Origin: Porphyromonadaceae bacterium
Lineage (GTDB): Bacteria > Bacteroidota > Bacteroidia > Bacteroidales > CAMTPD01
Assembly: GCA_003447595.1 (NCBI GenBank)
Contig: DLYT01000014.1
Span: 1-18,723, forward strand
Reading direction: 5' to 3'
Length of the DNA: 18,723 nucleotides
Position numbers and translations under genes: made by a program
Notes under the pieces: model-generated
Told to the model about the DNA's origin: nothing
Databases searched by the model: none
What the model saw: only the letters and a program-made list of their open reading frames with translations
In this document: piece by piece, positions 14,471 through 18,723 of the stretch
Layout of the letters: every line of letters starts with the position of its first letter
Position numbering within the stretch: the stretch's first letter is position 1

Positions 14471-15511
14471 ATGAAACACAAACTAATCTCATTATCATTG
14501 ATTTTATCAACTTTTGCAAGTAGTGGATTCAACTTAAAAACAAATGAAGATATGGAAACGAAAGAGCATTATACGTTTGCGTCGAGCAATAAGGTTAAGC
14601 ATGAAAAGATAACGTTTAAGAATCGTTATGGCATCACATTGGTCGCCGATTTATATTTGCCGGCCCTGCAGGGAAATGATAAGTTTGCAGCCATTGCGGT
14701 AAGTGGGCCTTTCGGAGCAGTAAAGGAGCAAACCTCAGGATTATATGCGCAAACAATGGCCGAAAGAGGGTTTCTAACCATTGCTTTTGATCCTTCGTAT
14801 ACGGGCGAGAGTGGAGGAGAACCTCGTTATGTAGCTTCGCCCGATATTAATACGGAAGACTTCTCGGCAGCTGTGGATTATTTATCTACTCGGGAAGATG
14901 TAGATCCGAACCGAATCGGTATCATCGGTATTTGTGGTTGGGGTGGAATGGCGCTCAATGCTGCGGCAATGGATACGCGCATCAAAGCAACTGTTACTTC
15001 TACCATGTATGATATGAGTAGAGTGAATGCGCAAGGATATTTTGATTCGATGGATGCGGATGCCCGATTTGCACTCCGTCAAAAGCTAAATGCCCAACGT
15101 ACGATCGACGCGAAGAATGGTTCGTATGCCCGTGCAGGAGGTGTAATAGATCCGCTTCCGGCAGATGCGCCTCAGTTTGTCAAAGACTATTATGATTACT
15201 ATAAAACAGCGCGCGGATATCATGAACGTTCCCTAAACTCTAACGATGGATGGAACGTAACGTCGGCTCTTTCGTTTATGAATATGCCACTGCTTGCCTA
15301 TAGCGACGAGATACGCAGTGCCGTATTGATGATTCATGGAGAAAAGGCTCATTCGCGCTACTTTAGCGAGGATGCGTTTAAACGATTGAAGGGTGAGAAT
15401 AAAATGTTGCTAATTATACCTGGAGCAAGTCATGTTGATTTGTATGACAACAAGGCCAATGTGATACCATACGATAAGATGGAACAATTCTTTCTTGCCT
15501 ATCTTCAATAA
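14471..15511 (+). CDS. Exported alpha/beta hydrolase (dienelactone hydrolase/YcjY-like)
   Basis: A 346-residue protein starting at the ATG at 14471, which is preceded by AAAGAGAC and opens a signal peptide (residues 1 to about 19: I-S-L-S-L-I-L-S-T-F-A-S-S). The frame extends to a GTG at 14411 and an ATG at 14453, but these lie upstream of, or at, the predicted transcription start. The fold is an alpha/beta hydrolase: oxyanion strand A-A-I-A-V-S-G-P-F-G (about 74-82), F-D-P-S-Y-T-G-E-S-G-G (107-116), a nucleophile elbow G-I-C-G-W-G-G with Cys155 as the likely nucleophile, V-L-M-I-H-G-E-K-A-H-S (285-295) with a possible acid residue, and catalytic His321 in G-A-S-H-V-D-L. A Cys nucleophile is as in dienelactone hydrolases. 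The substrate is unknown. It is divergent from the AraC-type regulator and 40 bp upstream of an O-acetyltransferase gene. Confidence 0.85.
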   Translation: MKHKLISLSLILSTFASSGFNLKTNEDMETKEHYTFASSNKVKHEKITFKNRYGITLVADLYLPALQGNDKFAAIAVSGPFGAVKEQTSGLYAQTMAERGFLTIAFDPSYTGESGGEPRYVASPDINTEDFSAAVDYLSTREDVDPNRIGIIGICGWGGMALNAAAMDTRIKATVTSTMYDMSRVNAQGYFDSMDADARFALRQKLNAQRTIDAKNGSYARAGGVIDPLPADAPQFVKDYYDYYKTARGYHERSLNSNDGWNVTSALSFMNMPLLAYSDEIRSAVLMIHGEKAHSRYFSEDAFKRLKGENKMLLIIPGASHVDLYDNKANVIPYDKMEQFFLAYLQ

Positions 15512-15551
15512 TTGATTTTTATTGTTGGAATGATTAATCGGTATTATATAT

Positions 15552-16133
15552 ATGGAACTCAAGGATTATCTCGAACATTTGAATGCCGGAAAACCGGTGA
15601 AAGCAAACTCCGACATGCTTCAATTCATGACGGAGCTGAGCAATGAGGCTATGCAGATTACGACTCAGTTAAACAACGTGTACCATACACCCCAAGAAGT
15701 GCGAAGTCTCTTTACCGAACTAATCGGTAAAGAGGTGGACGAATCGTTTATGCTCTTTCCTCCTTTTTATACCGATTGTGGAAAGAATATCCGAGTGGGC
15801 AAACATGTATTTATCAATGCATGTTGCAATTTTCAAGATCAAGGAGGAATTGTGATCGGCGATCATACATTAATCGGGCACAAAGTGGTTTTGGCAACAT
15901 TGAATCACGGATTTGCTCCCGAAGATAGGGGCTCGCTTTATCCGGCACCTATCATTATCGGTACCAATGTGTGGATTGGAGCCTCGGTAACGGTGCTTCC
16001 CGGAGTTACGATTGGTGATAATGCCATTGTGGGAGCTGGCTCTGTTGTAACAAAAGATGTACCAGCTAACACAATTGTAGCAGGTGTTCCTGCCAAAGTA
16101 ATTAAGAGAATAGAAGAGGCTAGCAACAAATAG
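15552..16133 (+). CDS. Hexapeptide-repeat O-acetyltransferase (maltose/NodL-type)
   Basis: A 193-residue left-handed beta-helix acetyltransferase. Residues about 1-60 form the helical cap (maltose acetyltransferase-like). Residues about 75-185 contain hexapeptide repeats such as I-R-V-G-K-H-V-F-I-N, I-V-I-G-D-H-T-L-I-G, I-I-I-G-T-N-V-W-I-G and V-T-I-G-D-N-A-I-V-G-A-G-S-V-V. Catalytic His119 lies in L-N-H-G. The C-terminal A-G-V-P-A-K-V-I-K-R-I is the family ending. It transfers acetyl from acetyl-CoA to a hydroxyl group of a sugar or related small molecule in the cytoplasm; the acceptor cannot be told. It lies 40 bp after the hydrolase gene in the same direction and is probably co-transcribed. 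One speculation is that the exported esterase and the acetyltransferase act on the same class of acyl ester. Confidence 0.9.
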   Translation: MELKDYLEHLNAGKPVKANSDMLQFMTELSNEAMQITTQLNNVYHTPQEVRSLFTELIGKEVDESFMLFPPFYTDCGKNIRVGKHVFINACCNFQDQGGIVIGDHTLIGHKVVLATLNHGFAPEDRGSLYPAPIIIGTNVWIGASVTVLPGVTIGDNAIVGAGSVVTKDVPANTIVAGVPAKVIKRIEEASNK

Positions 16134-16153
16134 AAAGTAATCAGTAGAGTTGC

Positions 16154-16161
16154 TAACTTTG
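16154..16161 (+). promoter_or_regulatory. -7 box TAACTTTG upstream of the cytidylyltransferase/kinase gene
   Basis: This is a perfect TAnnTTTG match, 48 bp before the ATG at 16210. No clear TTTG -33 box is seen. It suggests the fused enzyme can be transcribed on its own and not only with the acetyltransferase. Confidence 0.4.
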
Positions 16162-16209
16162 TTCTGATTTTAGTTTTACCTTTAGGGTTGAATTAAGATT
16201 GTCTTTTTG

Positions 16210-17355
16210 ATGAAGAGTGAGAGAAAAAAGGTGTTTGTATCGGGTTGTTACGATATGCTGCACAGCGGGCATGTTGCTTTTTTTACCGAAGCGGCCAAAT
16301 TGGGCGATTTGTATGTGGGTATTGGTTCGGATAAAACGATACAGCAACTTAAGAATCGTAAAACGGTAAACTGTGATCAGGAGCGTCTCTATATGGTAAG
16401 TGCGCTCAAAGCGGTGCACAAAGCTTGGATAAACAGCGGTTCGGGGATTATGGACTTTGAAGATGATGTGCGCGAATTAAGGCCTGATATCTTCTTTGTT
16501 AATTCGGATGGTCACAGTCCGATGAAGGAGGCTTTGTGCAAGGAGTTGGGCATCGAATATGTTATCGCGGAGCGTATACCTCATCCGGGATTGCCGGTAC
16601 GCAGTACTACAGCTTTGCGTAGCGAATGCAGGATTCCATATCGTATCGACCTTGCCGGTGGATGGCTCGATCAGCCGTATGTGAGTAAATACTATACCGG
16701 ATCTGTGCTTACAATCAATATTGAACCAGATTATGAGTTTAACGACAGAAGCGGGATGAGTACATCTTCGCGCAAAAAGGCTGTTGAACTTTGGCAGACG
16801 GATATTCCAGAAGGTGATCGCGTAAAGCTTGCTCAGACACTTTTTTGTTTTGAGAATCCTCCCGGAAGCAAATACATCAGTGGTTCGCAAGATGCTCTGG
16901 GTGTGGTGATGCCCGGTCTGAACAAATATCTATACAATGGAGAATATTGGCCTTGTGAGATCGAGAGTATATTGGATAAAGATGTTTTGGATTGGATTGA
17001 GGCGCATGTGTGTATGGTGCCGCTTTATCCGCGACATTCCGATTATGATGTATTGACAGATACTCGGATTGACGTGGAAGGTGCGAAAGTGCTTTCGATT
17101 GCAGCGGATGCATGCTGGCAGGCTTTGAAAGTTAAGGACCTTGATGCTTTTGGTAAAGCTGTAACTGCAAGCTTTGAGGCGCAGATTACGATGTTTCCCA
17201 ACATGGTTGATGCTGAAATAATGCGCCACCTAGATGAATACAAATCGCAGGTAAAAGGATATAAGATTAGCGGTGCCGGTGGTGGAGGCTATCTTATTTT
17301 TGTAGTAGACAAACCGCTGGCGAATTCGATGAAGATACGCATTCGCCGCGGATGA
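16210..17355 (+). CDS. Bifunctional cytidylyltransferase-like / GHMP sugar kinase
   Basis: A 381-residue protein from the ATG at 16210; a TTG three bases earlier is in frame but not needed. Residues about 7-135 are a nucleotidyltransferase of the glycerol-3-phosphate cytidylyltransferase/HldE class: V-F-V-S-G-C-Y-D-M-L-H-S-G-H with H-S-G-H at 18-21, and R-S-T-T-A-L-R (131-137) in place of R-I-S-T-T. Residues about 140-370 are a GHMP kinase: P-Y-R-I-D-L-A-G-G-W-L-D-Q-P (143-156) and a C-terminal S-G-A-G-G-G-G (354-360). The central P-x-x-x-G-L-G-S-S phosphate loop is absent; I-S-G-S-Q-D-A-L-G (223-231) is in its place. It may phosphorylate a sugar and activate the product as an NDP-sugar. The order is opposite to HldE, which pairs a PfkB-type kinase at the N-terminus with a nucleotidyltransferase. 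The pathway is unknown. Confidence 0.85.
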   Translation: MKSERKKVFVSGCYDMLHSGHVAFFTEAAKLGDLYVGIGSDKTIQQLKNRKTVNCDQERLYMVSALKAVHKAWINSGSGIMDFEDDVRELRPDIFFVNSDGHSPMKEALCKELGIEYVIAERIPHPGLPVRSTTALRSECRIPYRIDLAGGWLDQPYVSKYYTGSVLTINIEPDYEFNDRSGMSTSSRKKAVELWQTDIPEGDRVKLAQTLFCFENPPGSKYISGSQDALGVVMPGLNKYLYNGEYWPCEIESILDKDVLDWIEAHVCMVPLYPRHSDYDVLTDTRIDVEGAKVLSIAADACWQALKVKDLDAFGKAVTASFEAQITMFPNMVDAEIMRHLDEYKSQVKGYKISGAGGGGYLIFVVDKPLANSMKIRIRRG

Positions 17356-17387
17356 TCTTACCGGATTGAATGATATATATAAATGAT

Positions 17388-17436
17388 AGATTGCAGCATT
17401 TTCTCAAAAATAGAGAAGGTGCTGCAATCTCTTTTT
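17388..17436 (+). terminator. Intrinsic terminator after the cytidylyltransferase/kinase gene
   Basis: An 11-bp perfect stem (AGATTGCAGCA at 17388-17398 with TGCTGCAATCT at 17420-17430) and an inner 5-bp stem (TTCTC/GAGAA) are followed by CTTTTT. It closes the preceding transcript. Confidence 0.9.
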
Positions 17437-17488
17437 AGGACTATGAGTAGAGAATAGAATAGTTAATAAAAGATAAACAGGTGATTGG

Positions 17489-17542
17489 TTGTGCTGCTTT
17501 GTAATTTTTATTGTAATATTGCTTGCGAAATATAAGCAAGCA
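17489..17542 (+). promoter_or_regulatory. Possible promoter and 7-bp inverted repeat ahead of the aspartokinase gene
   Basis: TAATATTG (17514-17521) is one mismatch from TAnnTTTG, with TTG at 17489-17491, 22 bp upstream. Directly over the expected start of transcription lies TGCTTGC (17520-17526) with its inverse GCAAGCA (17536-17542). If this promoter is used, the aspartokinase mRNA leader is about 245 nt. Confidence 0.28.
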
Positions 17543-17574
17543 GGCAAATGAAATGTTATTTTGAACATATTTCT

Positions 17575-17745
17575 TCGATCTTCGCTACACCATGTTCTAT
17601 GGTGCAGTCTGCTGGCTATGGGCAATGCCCTACATCTACATCCTCGACTTCATCGTCAACCCTGTAAGGGGTTGTCTATTTCTATATTATCCTCAGACCT
17701 ATTTCATATGTAGGTACACCTCTCACAAGAGCGGGTGAAATTGAA
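17575..17745 (+). other. Hairpin-dense, GC-richer non-coding block before the aspartokinase gene (repeat-like or leader RNA)
   Basis: This block fills much of the 417-bp gap between genes. It contains CACCAT/ATGGTG (17590-17606), GGGC/GCCC around AAT, AACCC/GGGTT around TGTAAG, CCTA/TAGG, and CACC...GGTG enclosing CTC/GAG. Its base use differs from both neighbours. A 48-codon frame (17592-17738) has no recognisable product and is probably not a gene. Two readings remain: a dispersed intergenic repeat of Bacteroidetes, which I favour, or a regulatory leader of the aspartokinase mRNA. Confidence 0.35.
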
Positions 17746-17772
17746 CTATCCTTTTATCAATATTTTATTTAT

Positions 17773-18723
17773 ATGAAAATTCTAAAATTTGGAGGAAGCT
17801 CGTTGGCTTCATCTCACTGCGTAGATACAATCGTGGCGATTGTAGAAAAAGAAACAAACGACCATAAAGTTGTTCTTGTAGTTTCAGCCCTTGAAGGAAT
17901 CACCGATTTATTGCTTGAAGCCGGTCAACTGGCAGCTATACAGAATCAAGGTTATCACACCATTCTTTCCGTGATCGAAAATCGGATGCTCAACTATACG
18001 CGCTCCTTACTGCCGGTTATCACTCAAAGTGCTACATTAAGCATGGTTAAACAATACATCAATCAGATTGAAGATATTTGTGATGGGATTTGTACACTCA
18101 AAGAGATGTCGGCTCGCACTTCTGATATGCTACTGGCCTATGGTGAGTTGATCACCTCGAAAGTCATTTCTGAGCATATGCGAGCAGTGGGTATCAAACA
18201 TGTGTGGTTTGATGCTCGGGACGTGATTGAGACAGACTCAAATTATGGAAGAGCAGCCGTACTGTTTGCAAATACAAACCGAGCAATCAGGGAGCGAATT
18301 GGGGAAATTACAGAGTCGGTTGTGATAGTTCCGGGGTTTGTTGCTTCAGATAGCAATGGAAATACCACAACACTGGGTCGTGGAGGATCAGACTATACGG
18401 CTGCACTGTTTGCGGCTGCACTGAATGCTTCCGAAATGGAGATCTGGACTGATGTAAATGGTATGATGACTGCCGATCCGCGTATCGTCAAAAATGTAAA
18501 AACCATTCGAACACTTTCGTATCATGAGGCAATGGAGCTATCTCATTTCGGCGCAAAAGTACTATATCCTCCGGCCGTACAACCGGTGATGCTAAAGAAA
18601 ATACCACTGCGAATTAAAAATACATTTGCACCCACCGAAGAAGGTACCCTTATTTGTGATCAATCATTAGCCGCAAGTCCGAATGACAACATTTGTGGGA
18701 TATCAAATAATGCTCATATTGTA
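17773..18723 (+). CDS. thrA: Aspartokinase, probably N-terminal part of bifunctional ThrA (3' truncated)
   Basis: The frame is open from the ATG at 17773 to the window edge (317 residues seen). It is an aspartate kinase: K-F-G-G-S-S (5-10), V-V-S-A-L-E-G-I-T-D (37-45), S-D-M-L-L-A-Y-G-E (117-125), T-T-L-G-R-G-G-S-D-Y-T-A (199-210) and W-T-D-V-N-G-M-M-T-A-D-P-R (225-237). The kinase domain is complete to about residue 290. The last residues (I-C-G-I-S-N-N-A-H-I-V) begin the regulatory ACT region. It phosphorylates L-aspartate, the first step toward lysine, threonine and methionine. S-Y-H-E-A-M-E-L-S-H-F-G-A-K-V-L-Y-P-P resembles aspartokinase I/homoserine dehydrogenase fusions, hence thrA; a stand-alone lysC cannot be excluded because the C-terminus lies outside the window. 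Confidence 0.85.
   Translation, partial: MKILKFGGSSLASSHCVDTIVAIVEKETNDHKVVLVVSALEGITDLLLEAGQLAAIQNQGYHTILSVIENRMLNYTRSLLPVITQSATLSMVKQYINQIEDICDGICTLKEMSARTSDMLLAYGELITSKVISEHMRAVGIKHVWFDARDVIETDSNYGRAAVLFANTNRAIRERIGEITESVVIVPGFVASDSNGNTTTLGRGGSDYTAALFAAALNASEMEIWTDVNGMMTADPRIVKNVKTIRTLSYHEAMELSHFGAKVLYPPAVQPVMLKKIPLRIKNTFAPTEEGTLICDQSLAASPNDNICGISNNAHIV

Noticed and set aside
16477..17243. Several minus-strand open frames over the cytidylyltransferase/kinase gene
   Set aside because: They overlap a well-supported plus-strand enzyme with recognisable motifs, lack motifs of their own, and are explained as shadow frames.
17592..17738. 48-codon open frame upstream of the aspartokinase gene as a leader peptide or small membrane protein
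   Set aside because: It lacks a run of Thr, Ile or Lys codons expected for attenuation, overlaps several hairpins, shows unusual C-ending codons unlike neighbours, and no family is recognised. Kept only as part of the repeat-like block.
1..18723. CRISPR array, tRNA/rRNA genes, insertion sequences
   Set aside because: No regularly spaced direct repeats, no cloverleaf or rRNA signature, and no transposase or integrase frames were seen on either strand.

Overview
The window reads as a chromosomal segment of a Bacteroidetes bacterium, most likely order Bacteroidales. The evidence is a type V (FimA/Mfa1-like) pilus operon, a PCMD-type surface protein, TAnnTTTG-type promoter -7 boxes and an AT-rich composition. 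I cannot name the genus.

Left part (1-10690): the 3' end of a PCMD-domain surface protein closes with a strong terminator. It is followed by a seven-gene co-directional fimbrial operon: a DUF3575 outer-membrane protein, a DUF3868 protein with an OmpA-like C-terminus, a major fimbrillin lipoprotein, a FimB/Mfa2-type anchor, and three further pilin-like lipoproteins. The second of those three carries a C-terminal FISUMP/DUF1566-like domain typical of adhesive tips. A perfect 10-bp hairpin sits right after the major pilin gene and probably sets the ratio of shaft to minor subunits. A 19-bp bidirectional terminator ends the operon.

Middle (10689-13199, minus strand): cbiM-cbiQ-cbiO, a complete group I ECF-type cobalt/nickel uptake transporter with the CbiN-like PDGLE domain fused to CbiM. 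A perfect 13-bp inverted repeat lies 6 bp before the cbiM start codon and is a candidate metal-responsive operator or mRNA hairpin. A separate, unexplained 19-bp perfect palindrome lies further upstream.

Right part (13402-18723): an AraC-family regulator (minus strand) is divergent from an exported alpha/beta hydrolase, which is followed by a hexapeptide O-acetyltransferase. The divergent spacer carries a direct repeat at 21-bp spacing, as expected for an AraC-type dimer. Next comes a fused cytidylyltransferase/GHMP sugar kinase with an atypical kinase phosphate loop, then a terminator and a roughly 415-bp non-coding stretch containing a GC-richer, hairpin-dense block. The last gene is an aspartokinase, probably the N-terminus of bifunctional ThrA, which runs off the window.

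There are no rRNA or tRNA genes, CRISPR arrays, transposases or integrases. The most interesting points are the pilus subunit architecture and its intra-operon hairpin, the AraC/hydrolase control region, the cbiM palindrome, the nucleotidyltransferase-GHMP fusion, and the repeat-like leader before the aspartokinase gene.
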